Below, piece after piece: positions 7,906 to 14,618 of a stretch of DNA of 14,771 nucleotides. The stretch is from Desulfobulbaceae bacterium. GTDB lineage: Bacteria; Desulfobacterota; Desulfobulbia; Desulfobulbales; Desulfobulbaceae. A program made the translations under genes and the position numbers. The notes beneath the pieces are model-generated. The model saw only the letters and a program-made list of their open reading frames with translations. It was not told the DNA's origin and did no database searches. Every line of letters starts with the position of its first letter. The first letter of the stretch is position 1. The DNA lies in assembly GCA_030633145.1 (NCBI GenBank), contig DAOVTM010000042.1, positions 1 through 14,771 on the forward strand, given 5' to 3'.

Positions 7906-7944
7906 TCAGAATCCTGAATACTATTTTTATCAATGGAGTGAAGA

Positions 7945-8226
7945 ATGAGCGAAGAGGAAAAAAAAGAAGAACAGCAGCCCACTATCCAGTTTCATGTTCA
8001 ACCTGAACTTGAATATGTATATCGGGATGTTTTCAATGTTTATGCTGGAACAGGAGACGTGCTGATTGAATTCGGTAATCACCATCGTGCCATGCCGGAA
8101 CATGCGAGTATTTCCAATAGGATCGTCCTCTCTGTTTCCGATGCCTATCTCCTGGTGCAGACCATCCAGCAGGCTCTGCAAAAGGCGCAGGCTCAGATGC
8201 AGCATAACCTGTCCAAACAGCAATAA
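7945..8226 (+). CDS. Small DUF3467-like protein, last gene of the T6SS-like module
   Basis: The 93-residue protein begins with a charged stretch, then residues about 14-82 resemble DUF3467: FHVQPELEYVYRDVFNVYAG, a DVLIEFGNH strand, NRIVLSVSDAYLLVQTIQQAL, and a Gln-rich helical tail. DUF3467 proteins are small cytoplasmic proteins of unknown function, sometimes described as similar to chaperone-like folds. GGAG six bases before the ATG supports the start, 39 bases after the DUF4150 stop. Its place right after the PAAR-like gene is where an adaptor, chaperone or immunity protein would sit, so I infer a helper role in spike loading. There is no signal peptide, which does not suit a periplasmic immunity protein. 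Its TAA touches the stop of the opposite-strand gene with no spacer. Confidence 0.6.
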   Translation: MSEEEKKEEQQPTIQFHVQPELEYVYRDVFNVYAGTGDVLIEFGNHHRAMPEHASISNRIVLSVSDAYLLVQTIQQALQKAQAQMQHNLSKQQ

Positions 8227-8535
8227 TTAGATTTTGGGCCGGTGTCGATCCAGCTCTGCCGCATCACTGAGTTTGACCACTCTTACCTTGCGGCTGCGGG
8301 GGAATTCCCGCTTGATCATGGTCTTCAGTGTTCGGGAAAGTTGTTTTTTGTTGACTGAAACCTCCTGAACTGCAAAGCCGTTTTCTTGAATCGAATACAG
8401 TTCACCTTGCAGCTTGATGACCGCTATTGAGCGGTCACGCTTATAGGAGAGCAGTTCAATACCTTTGCCCGGAACGATCTTGTCCAAGAGGTGCAGGGTA
8501 TGCTGCCGCACTGAACTGATATTGATCATAGCCAT
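8227..8535 (-). CDS. Small protein of unknown function downstream of the thioredoxin gene
   Basis: A 102-residue basic protein, predicted alpha/beta: an N-terminal helix (SSVRQHTLHLLDKIV), beta strands with IELLSYKRDRSIAVIKL and ELYSIQENGF, and a Lys/Arg-rich C-terminal helix and strand (RTLKTMIKREFPRSRKVRVV). I recognise no family. Two starts, MAM and two codons later MIN, are possible; neither has a good ribosome site. It follows the thioredoxin gene by 33 bases on the same strand and is probably co-transcribed. Its stop at 8227-8229 is directly adjacent to the stop of the + strand DUF3467-like gene, so the two operons meet tail to tail with no terminator between them. The basic surface might suit nucleic acid binding, which is a guess. 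Confidence 0.6.
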   Translation of the reverse strand: MAMINISSVRQHTLHLLDKIVPGKGIELLSYKRDRSIAVIKLQGELYSIQENGFAVQEVSVNKKQLSRTLKTMIKREFPRSRKVRVVKLSDAAELDRHRPKI

Positions 8536-8568
8536 GGTTATTATGGTACAATTCTCTTCATCTTTATA

Positions 8569-9003
8569 TTACAGAAGGCTGTTCAGCCTTTGCTCAAGTT
8601 CCTGTCCAGGCACTGCCCCAACCACCTGATCAATCTGTTGTCCATCTTTGAAAAAGATCAGTGTTGGCACCCCTCGGATCTGAAACTGTGCCGCAGTTTG
8701 CTGATGACGGCTGGTATCAATCTTACAGATTACAGCTCGTCCCGCAAATTGTTGGGCAAGATGTTCAATAATCGGTGCCAGGGCATGACAGGGTCCGCAG
8801 GTTGGCGAATAAAAATCAACCATAATCGGCAGACCGGTGCTGTTGATGGTCTGTTGGAAAATTTGGTCATTGAGTTCAAGCACGGTTCCAGAGGTTGCAG
8901 GTAACCGGCTGCCACATTTGCCGCATTTTGCGGTCAGGTGTTGCTTATCTGCTGGGATTCTATTTTTCGCAGCACAGTTTTGGCATGTAACTATTGTATT
9001 CAT
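8569..9003 (-). CDS. Thioredoxin with N-terminal zinc ribbon (TrxC-like), atypical TCGPC active site
   Basis: The 144-residue protein has the layout of thioredoxin 2: a four-Cys zinc ribbon (Cys7, Cys10, Cys27, Cys30) and then a full thioredoxin domain (about 40-144) with buried Asp63, the redox pair Cys69-Gly-Pro-Cys72 and the cis-proline Pro113 in RGVPTLIFF. It reduces disulfides of cytoplasmic proteins; zinc-ribbon forms are often linked to oxidative stress. The residue before the first active-site Cys is Thr instead of the near-universal Trp (YSPTCGPC), which should alter redox properties or partner choice. GGAG at 9011-9014 on this strand, seven bases before the ATG, fixes the start. It lies between the TIM-barrel gene and a small unknown gene, probably in one transcript. 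I am sure of the family, less of the trxC name. Confidence 0.9.
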   Translation of the reverse strand: MNTIVTCQNCAAKNRIPADKQHLTAKCGKCGSRLPATSGTVLELNDQIFQQTINSTGLPIMVDFYSPTCGPCHALAPIIEHLAQQFAGRAVICKIDTSRHQQTAAQFQIRGVPTLIFFKDGQQIDQVVGAVPGQELEQRLNSLL

Positions 9004-9089
9004 CTTCTTTCTCCATTGATTTTATATAAACCAGTATTTGCTATCCTGTCCCGGCCGCTACCTGGGATCAGTGGGACTCTGTGACAATG

Positions 9090-9920
9090 CTAGCCAGGGA
9101 CGGCAGGGAGCGGGTGGAACAATCCTGTAGTGCGGATATACTCCAGAGAGAGCCACAAATCTTCCTTACTGTGCGGTTCCAGGGTCAGCAGGGGACGCAG
9201 TTTGTTGTTAAGAAATCCAAACAGCTCCTGAAAGTCAAAAATACCTTCACCAAGGGCAATATGATTGTCCCCCTGGCCATCATTATCATGGAGATGGAGC
9301 TGGCCGAGCCAGGGGAGGAGCTGATCCAGCCAGGGCTGCCAGCTGGTGCCAGCAAAGGCAATTAAATGGCCGGTGTCCATGCAGAAACCGAGATTATTAT
9401 TGTGCGCATCAAGTTCCTCAAAAAGGATTTTGTGTACATCCGGGCTGATCTCGTAGGTGTTTTCAAACATAACGAGGGTGTTGCTTTTGGCAGCAACTTT
9501 AAGCAGCCCTTTCCAGGTTTCCAGGGCGGTTTCCAGCCACTGGTCGAATTTGTTACGGTGTTTATTCTCCTCAAAGCCGAGGTGGCAGACAATGGACTGG
9601 GGCTTGAAGACCGTTAGCAGGTCAAATGCTCTGCCCAGTTTTTCCCTGGTGACCTCCACTACCCGTTTATCAAAACCACCGGGTGAGAGGTCAAAAAAGG
9701 GAGCGTGCAAGGTGCATTGCAGGTCTCTTTCCTGGAATTGTTGCGCGATTTTTTGGAATTGGCTCTCTGGTTCCTTCCAGAGACTGTTTCCCTCCAGACC
9801 GATTTCCGGCTGGAACCGGTTGTCAAGGAACAGAGGCAGCAGGTCTCCTTTGTGGAGCTGGTCAAAGGGGGCATTGATGAAGCATTGAGAGGTAATATTG
9901 CTGTACTTGTTGCTTGTCAT
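9090..9920 (-). CDS. Sugar-phosphate isomerase/epimerase-like TIM-barrel protein
   Basis: From the chosen ATG the protein has 276 residues and the fold of the xylose isomerase-like/AP endonuclease 2 superfamily. Probable metal ligands and catalytic residues are in the usual order: His72 (TLHAPF), His113 (VCHLG), Glu153 (FENTYE), Asp182 and His185 (MDTGHL), His209/His211/Asp212 (LHLHDND), His220 and Glu248 (LEPH). Members isomerise or epimerise sugars or related compounds; the substrate cannot be told. The frame is open to an ATG at 10001, but those 27 extra residues (Cys/Trp/Arg-rich) do not look like the family and neither start has a good ribosome site; the barrel begins right after the ATG at 9920. 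It is the first gene of the leftward group with the thioredoxin gene. Confidence 0.8.
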   Translation of the reverse strand: MTSNKYSNITSQCFINAPFDQLHKGDLLPLFLDNRFQPEIGLEGNSLWKEPESQFQKIAQQFQERDLQCTLHAPFFDLSPGGFDKRVVEVTREKLGRAFDLLTVFKPQSIVCHLGFEENKHRNKFDQWLETALETWKGLLKVAAKSNTLVMFENTYEISPDVHKILFEELDAHNNNLGFCMDTGHLIAFAGTSWQPWLDQLLPWLGQLHLHDNDGQGDNHIALGEGIFDFQELFGFLNNKLRPLLTLEPHSKEDLWLSLEYIRTTGLFHPLPAVPG

Positions 9921-10019
9921 TGTGTTGATTCTGCGTTTACCTGGGAATCTGGAAATGAGTTGGCAGGGTTGTTGTACACACCAATGCCGGGTGGCGATCA
10001 TAGAAAATTGTTAAAATAA

Positions 10020-10060
10020 AAAAGCCCTGTTGCCGAAATCGACAAGCAGGGCTTTTATTA
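10020..10060 (-). terminator. Intrinsic terminator of the molybdopterin oxidoreductase operon
   Basis: AAAAGCCCTG (10020-10029) and CAGGGCTTTT (10047-10056) form a perfect 10-bp stem around a 17-base loop that can pair further. Read on the - strand the stem is followed by TTTTTTATTTT, an ideal U-tract. It lies 24 bases after the stop of the ferredoxin gene. The + strand also has a short T-run, so it may work in both directions, but no + strand gene leads into it. Confidence 0.9.
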
Positions 10061-10083
10061 CTCAACGCTGGTTAAAGAAAAAT

Positions 10084-10887
10084 TTACTTCTCTTCACCCT
10101 CAGAAAGGGATTTAACCACCAGCGCGCCTGCCAGTCCGGCAAGGCCAATACCCTTGGCCTGCTTCTTGGCTGACTGAGCCATCTTGGCAAACATGATACG
10201 CTTGAGTGATGCCTCGGGCATCTCCTGGGGAGCCTGGGCATGCAGCAGTTCCAGATCCGCCTTCTTGGTGCCATAATATTTACCGTTGGGACCAATATTC
10301 ACGGCCTTGGAGGTCAGTCCTTTTGCACCCTTCTTCACATAGGCAGAAACCTCGGATTTGGGATCATCAAGATCTCCAAAGATACGTGCTCCGGCCAGAC
10401 AGGTCTGAACACAGGCGGGCTGTAATCCCTCTGCCACCCTCGGCATACAGTAGGTACACTTGTCTGCCTTGCCATCGGAATTGTCGTCGGCCAGGGCCTC
10501 GTTGATGTAGCGCGCATCGTAGGGACAGGCATCGGCACAGGCTCCACAGCCCAGACACCGTTCCTTGTCGATCTGGACGGTACCATTAAAGGGGTCCTTC
10601 CAGGTTGCGGCAACGTCCATGGTTGTGGTTTTACCGCTTACCGCATCCTTAAACTCCATGGTAACCGTATCTGCCGGACAGGTGTCCACGCAGGGCGGCT
10701 CATCGCAGTGATTGCACAGCCCCGGATACCAGGTGTAGGACATCCCGGCGGAGGTCATTGCCGGGCCAAGGCGGTGGATCCAGTTCCGACCGAACTCCGC
10801 CGGAACCTCCCACTCTGCCTTGCAGGCTATGGTGCAGGCATGGCAGCCCACACATTTGTCGATATCGATAATCATACCGTATTGCAT
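10084..10887 (-). CDS. Four-cluster ferredoxin subunit of a molybdopterin oxidoreductase (PsrB/PhsB/NrfC-like)
   Basis: The 267-residue electron-transfer subunit carries sixteen cysteines in four groups, each able to hold [4Fe-4S] clusters: 12/15/18/22, 58/61/66/70, 111/114/117/121 and 144/147/159/163. This is the pattern of PsrB, PhsB, TtrB, ArrB and NrfC subunits, which pass electrons between the catalytic subunit and a quinone-reactive membrane partner. There is no Tat signal, so it would be exported with the catalytic subunit. The C-terminal 30 residues include a short hydrophobic stretch, GIGLAGLAGALVV (246-258), which may be a membrane-contacting helix; this matters because no NrfD-type membrane subunit follows. 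AGAGGT about eight bases before the ATG supports the start. It follows the catalytic gene by 65 bases and ends at the terminator. Confidence 0.9.
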   Translation of the reverse strand: MQYGMIIDIDKCVGCHACTIACKAEWEVPAEFGRNWIHRLGPAMTSAGMSYTWYPGLCNHCDEPPCVDTCPADTVTMEFKDAVSGKTTTMDVAATWKDPFNGTVQIDKERCLGCGACADACPYDARYINEALADDNSDGKADKCTYCMPRVAEGLQPACVQTCLAGARIFGDLDDPKSEVSAYVKKGAKGLTSKAVNIGPNGKYYGTKKADLELLHAQAPQEMPEASLKRIMFAKMAQSAKKQAKGIGLAGLAGALVVKSLSEGEEK

Positions 10888-10952
10888 ATTGATATACCTC
10901 TTAGTCTATCATCAGATTTAACTGTAAATATCTTTTTGTTCTGTCACGACTG

Positions 10953-13157
10953 TTATGCTTTGACAATCTTGATAAAGTTGTTCCGCATCCCGTGACAACC
11001 GGTCTCCGGATCCACTGCCAGAATGGTAACCAGCTTCTGGTCATCGATGCCGGCATCCTTGGCTACGGTCATTGCTGCGTTTTGGGTGCCATGACCATGG
11101 GCAATGAACACACAGTCCTCACGGATGCCAGGAGTCACCTTCACATGGGAGGTAGTACCGGACTCTACGCCCTCGCTGTTGACCATGGAGATGCGGTCAC
11201 CGTCCTTGAGGCCGAGAAGTTTGGCAGTCTTGTCATGAATCCAAACGGGGTTTTCCGGCATAGCGTTATGGAGCCAGGCATTATTCTGGGTACGATTAAA
11301 GCTATGCAGGGGCGAACGGCCAAAGAGAAGCCGGAGGTACCCTTTGGGGACATCTGGAATCGGCTCATAGGTGGGCGCACCGGGATAGCCTTGTTCAACC
11401 AGATCCTCGCTAAAGAAATTGATATCTAAGAAGTCGCCATAGGGATCCTTACCCGGCTGCAGGTGGATACCATCCTCTTCATTAAGTTTTTTGATAGAGA
11501 GGCTGGCAGGCTCAAGAATTTTGTCCACCATCTCTTCAATGGTCTGTACCGGAATGGCTTCTTCGTTGCCCATACGTTTGGCCAGTTCGTTGCAGATGTA
11601 AACCTGATCTTTACGCTCAAATTCAGCCTCAACAAGAGGCATACGGGCAGAGACATACTGCTGTTGCTTAGCACTGAGATCCCACTGGGTACCCTTTTTA
11701 ATATAGTCGTAGCGCTCCAGATAGGATGCCTCGGGCAACAGGATGTCTGCATACATGGTAATGTCTGTGGGCATGACATCGACACACATGACAAAGTCCA
11801 TCTGCATGAGCATATCAATGGTCTTCTGCTGATTAGGAATGGTCTGTATGGGGTTCTGTCCCCAGACCACGCATGACTTGATGGGATACGGCTTGCTGGT
11901 AATGGCACAGTCGCGGATCAGATCCGTCGGGGTACCGGCTGGCGACTGATGATGTACCTTGGCCTCGCGGTGCAGGGCCTTAATTGCCTCATGACCATGA
12001 CCCCACTTGACCTTGCCGAAACCACCTGGGCCTATGCCCTTGACAAAACCGCCGGGAACGCCAAAGGCACCAAGCAGACCAGCCAGGCAGGCCAGGGCGC
12101 GGCCACGCTGGAAGTCGTTGCCATACCAGCTTGAGAAACGACCGGGATGAATGGAGACATTAGGAGCATTGGCTGCCAACAGGTCAGCAATTTCCTTGAT
12201 CTGGGCGGCTGGCACATCACATTCCTTGGCAGCCTTTTCCAGGGTCCAGGGGCTGATGGCTTCTTTGAACTCATCAAATCCCTCGCCATATTCATCAACA
12301 TATTCAGCGTTAAATTTTTTATTTTCAACAAGGTAATTCATCATGGCCAAAAGCATAGCCGTATCAGTACCTGGCTTGATCTGCATCCAGATATCTGCTT
12401 TGGAGGCTGAGGCGGAGAAGCGGGGATCAACGATAACCAGCTTGGCACCGTTTTCCAGACCCTTCAGGTATCGCTTGGTATGGGAGACGTGTATGTTCTC
12501 GCCAAAATGGCAGCCCAAGCCAAAGATCACCTTGGCATTGGCCATGTCCACATGCTCACCCGGGGCGGCACCGATGGTTGAGAGCCAGGCATAGTCGCGC
12601 ACGCCACGGCACTGAAAGAAGGAAGCTTCAGAGACATTTGGGGTTCCGACAACATGTTCAAAGTAGTGCATGGGATATTTTGCCGAAGCACCATGCGGGA
12701 ACATGGCAATGCCCTCGGGGCCATGTTTATCCACAGTGGCCTTCAGTTTTTTACCGCACTCATCCAGAGCCTCCTCCCAGGAGATACGCTTCCATTTCGG
12801 CTCGCCGCGCTTACCCATGTTCTTCATGGGGTACTTCAACCGATCCGGATCGTACAGCAGCTTGATGCCTGCATTACCCCGCGCACAGAGAGCAGAGCCA
12901 TTATCAATGGACTTGGGATTGCCTTCAATTTTCTTTAATACGCCGTCACGAACCTTGCCCACAAGCTGGCAACGCCAGAAACACATCTCGCAGATGCCGC
13001 CGGTGACCGTTTTGGTGTCCTTGAAACTCCCCTTAGGAATGAGCGGAGTTTTGACGACACCAGCCTCAGCATGGGCTGTTACCTTGCTGAGGGGTACGGA
13101 CGCAGCGGCAATAGAGGCGGTTTTGAGAAATTTCCGCCTGGTCAGGTTGATTGCCAT
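10953..13157 (-). CDS. Tat-exported molybdopterin oxidoreductase catalytic subunit (PsrA/PhsA-like)
   Basis: The 734-residue protein starts with a twin-arginine signal (TRRKFLK, Arg7-Arg8, then a hydrophobic stretch ending AHA), so it works outside the cytoplasmic membrane after folding with its cofactor. Cys56, Cys59, Cys63 and Cys91 bind a [4Fe-4S] cluster, as in the DMSO reductase superfamily. Cys183 (SFFQCRGV) sits where polysulfide and thiosulfate reductases have their Mo/W ligand. The C-terminal dinucleotide-binding domain is present (from about 615). Length fits PsrA/PhsA (about 750) better than ArrA or TtrA. Polysulfide, thiosulfate or another sulfur compound is the likely substrate, but arsenate or tetrathionate cannot be excluded. 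AAGGAGG (13166-13172) lies eight bases before the ATG, which directly follows the stop of the chaperone gene (TAAATG), so translation is coupled. Confidence 0.9.
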   Translation of the reverse strand: MAINLTRRKFLKTASIAAASVPLSKVTAHAEAGVVKTPLIPKGSFKDTKTVTGGICEMCFWRCQLVGKVRDGVLKKIEGNPKSIDNGSALCARGNAGIKLLYDPDRLKYPMKNMGKRGEPKWKRISWEEALDECGKKLKATVDKHGPEGIAMFPHGASAKYPMHYFEHVVGTPNVSEASFFQCRGVRDYAWLSTIGAAPGEHVDMANAKVIFGLGCHFGENIHVSHTKRYLKGLENGAKLVIVDPRFSASASKADIWMQIKPGTDTAMLLAMMNYLVENKKFNAEYVDEYGEGFDEFKEAISPWTLEKAAKECDVPAAQIKEIADLLAANAPNVSIHPGRFSSWYGNDFQRGRALACLAGLLGAFGVPGGFVKGIGPGGFGKVKWGHGHEAIKALHREAKVHHQSPAGTPTDLIRDCAITSKPYPIKSCVVWGQNPIQTIPNQQKTIDMLMQMDFVMCVDVMPTDITMYADILLPEASYLERYDYIKKGTQWDLSAKQQQYVSARMPLVEAEFERKDQVYICNELAKRMGNEEAIPVQTIEEMVDKILEPASLSIKKLNEEDGIHLQPGKDPYGDFLDINFFSEDLVEQGYPGAPTYEPIPDVPKGYLRLLFGRSPLHSFNRTQNNAWLHNAMPENPVWIHDKTAKLLGLKDGDRISMVNSEGVESGTTSHVKVTPGIREDCVFIAHGHGTQNAAMTVAKDAGIDDQKLVTILAVDPETGCHGMRNNFIKIVKA

Positions 13158-13754
13158 TTACTGTTCCTCCTTGGTGATATAATCAATTAGTTGTACAGAC
13201 ACTCGATAAAACGGGTGTCCCTGATCTTCAATGATTCTATTATAAAATTGTTTGAACCAGGGTCGAAAAAGAGTTTTGAGAAACATTTCTTCGGCATCAA
13301 GTTCATAGTCCCGGCACAGGGAGGCCAGGAATTCAAGTTCAAGCTGAATGTGGTCGGCAGGCTCGTGGGGATTAGTTATGTCGCAGCCGTATTGGCGGTA
13401 ATAATCCCTGGTTTTCTGAGTTGTCTTTCCTTGCAGGTTATGGTCGCCGTCCAGATAGAAAGATGCGTAGGGCGGGGCAATGATTTTTGGAACTGCATTG
13501 ATGAATAGACGGGTGTATTCTATTTGCAGGGTATCACTCAGGTCTTCATCCTTTTCCGATTGCCGCCAGGCATCAATATCCTGTTGCTCGCTGTGCATCC
13601 CATAGTTTTCCAGCATCTTTTCCATGGCATCCAGGAACGGATTACCAATTAATTCTGGTTCCGGGTAGCCCATGGTATAGGCAAGAAATTGGTAAATATC
13701 AGCGAGAATTATTGACTCTTGAGAGTCAATATCTGAATGGCTATTCATTTTCAT
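13158..13754 (-). CDS. TorD-family cytoplasmic chaperone for the molybdopterin enzyme
   Basis: A 198-residue all-helical protein with TorD/DmsD motifs: EYTRLFI (79-85), the Pro-rich PKIIAPPYASFY loop (89-100) and EPADHIQLELEFL (131-143). Such chaperones bind the Tat signal of their partner enzyme, hold the apoprotein for cofactor insertion and block early export. Being first in the operon and joined to the catalytic gene by TAAATG, it almost surely serves that enzyme. AAGG seven bases before the first ATG supports this start; a second ATG two codons on is possible. A perfect 22-base inverted repeat lies within codons 8-15, which may affect translation of the operon. Confidence 0.9.
   Translation of the reverse strand: MKMNSHSDIDSQESIILADIYQFLAYTMGYPEPELIGNPFLDAMEKMLENYGMHSEQQDIDAWRQSEKDEDLSDTLQIEYTRLFINAVPKIIAPPYASFYLDGDHNLQGKTTQKTRDYYRQYGCDITNPHEPADHIQLELEFLASLCRDYELDAEEMFLKTLFRPWFKQFYNRIIEDQGHPFYRVSVQLIDYITKEEQ
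13710..13731. promoter_or_regulatory. Perfect 10-bp inverted repeat in the first codons of the chaperone gene
   Basis: TATTGACTCT (13710-13719) and AGAGTCAATA (13722-13731) are exact reverse complements around a 2-base centre. The repeat lies 24-45 bases inside the coding sequence, counted from the start codon on the - strand. It could be an operator for a dimeric regulator or an mRNA hairpin near the start of translation. The symmetry is seen; the role is inferred. Confidence 0.4.
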
Positions 13755-13760
13755 GATGCG

Positions 13761-13789
13761 ACCTTACAACAATACTGTTGCATTGTCAA
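13761..13789 (-). promoter_or_regulatory. Possible promoter and small operator before the chaperone gene
   Basis: On the - strand TTGACA (13784-13789) is a perfect -35 box. The sequence 17 bases on is TAAGGT, a poor -10 that coincides with the ribosome site, so a transcript from it would be almost leaderless. Between them CAACA-ATAC-TGTTG (13767-13780) is a small perfect inverted repeat. A promoter further upstream is equally possible. Confidence 0.25.
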
Positions 13790-14343
13790 ACAGCTTGCTC
13801 TTGCGGAGTGCATTTTTTAAATGACTATTGTCTCTCTCCCAGACCTCGACATTTTATAGTTTTAAGGGTGGATTTGCAGGTTTGATGTGTTTGCAGTATG
13901 GAGGATGAGCTGCCCAGCTACCGGCAGTATCCCCCTGTGTCAGGATAGTTGTCGCCTCTCTTTTTATTCTAACAGTGAAAACCTTGCCCTCTGTGCAAGG
14001 TCAGAGATCAGTGGCTTTGCCATCTGATCGGCAATTTCAAAGTTGAGTTGCCACGACAAATCATCTTGAAATTTCAGTATTCATTTACATAGGAACAGTC
14101 AAAGGTAACAATTAAGTGAGTGCTAAATAATTTTTGCAAATTGAAGCAATGTTTTTTGTTGCTGTCCCTGCAAACGCATTTTTGTATTGATAATGCTGTG
14201 TTGTTTTCTATAAAGGTGATGCGTAAAGTACCAAGTGGAAGAAATAGTGTTTAACAAGGCAACGTATTCATTTACCTAAGAAAATAATTTAATACAACAG
14301 GCTGCCCAACTTTTTCCCACTCTGGGGGCAAAAGCATCTTGAT

Positions 14344-14362
14344 CCCCTTTTAGGGGTTTTTT
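14344..14362 (+). terminator. Intrinsic terminator with no visible gene in front of it
   Basis: CCCCT (14344-14348) and AGGGG (14352-14356) form a short GC-rich stem with a 3-base loop, followed by six T's (14357-14362) on the + strand. Read on the other strand there is no T-tract. No + strand gene precedes it, so it would end either a small RNA from the hairpin region or a decayed gene. Confidence 0.5.
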
Positions 14363-14564
14363 ATTGCTTTTTTATATTCGGAAATTGCAAAATTTGTAGA
14401 AAAATTTGTTTTTATGAGCTTTATCTCTGGCAATCCATATTTTTGAAGGAGAATTTTTATGGAATTTTAGTAATTTATCCATAAAATTAGTTAGTTTTAT
14501 TCGGCAACAACTCTAATGTGCATTTGAAACTTGTTTAGCCATGCGAATACCCAATAGTCAAGCC

Positions 14565-14618
14565 TGACCCCGTTTTTTTGATGACCCCGTTTTTGCATGA
14601 CCCCGTTTTTGACGTTTT
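14565..14618. repeat. Tandem TGACCCCGTTTTT repeat next to the broken Rhs gene
   Basis: TGACCCCGTTTTT occurs at 14565, 14582 and 14598 with a spacing of 16-17 bases, and a partial fourth copy, TGACGTTTT, starts at 14610. The array ends where the Rhs reading frame stops. Such short G/C-plus-T tandem units often flank small transposable or REP-like elements, but no transposase is in the window. The repeat itself is directly visible. Confidence 0.7.

Larger units (their letters stand above)
13755..14616. other. Gene-free, hairpin-rich intergenic region upstream of the chaperone operon
   Basis: I find no convincing coding sequence in these 860 bases. Visible structures are: a perfect 7-bp hairpin ACCTTGC/GCAAGGT (13981-14001); directly next to it a 10-bp hairpin GATCAG-TGGC/GCCA-t-CTGATC with a 3-base loop (14006-14029); and a near-exact direct repeat GTATTCATTTACATAGGAA (14078-14096) and GTATTCATTTACCTAAGAA (14264-14282). 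The right half is AT-rich. It may hold the 5' leader of the chaperone operon, a small RNA or degraded mobile DNA. Confidence 0.5.

Noticed and set aside
9921..10001. 27-residue N-terminal extension of the TIM-barrel protein
   Set aside because: No ribosome site, an unlikely Cys/Trp/Arg composition, and the barrel's first strand begins just after the ATG at 9920.
14251..14362. A third attC site starting GTTTAACAAGGC
   Set aside because: The left core fits RYYYAAC, but no GTTRRRY core and no long pairing arm follow within 140 bases.
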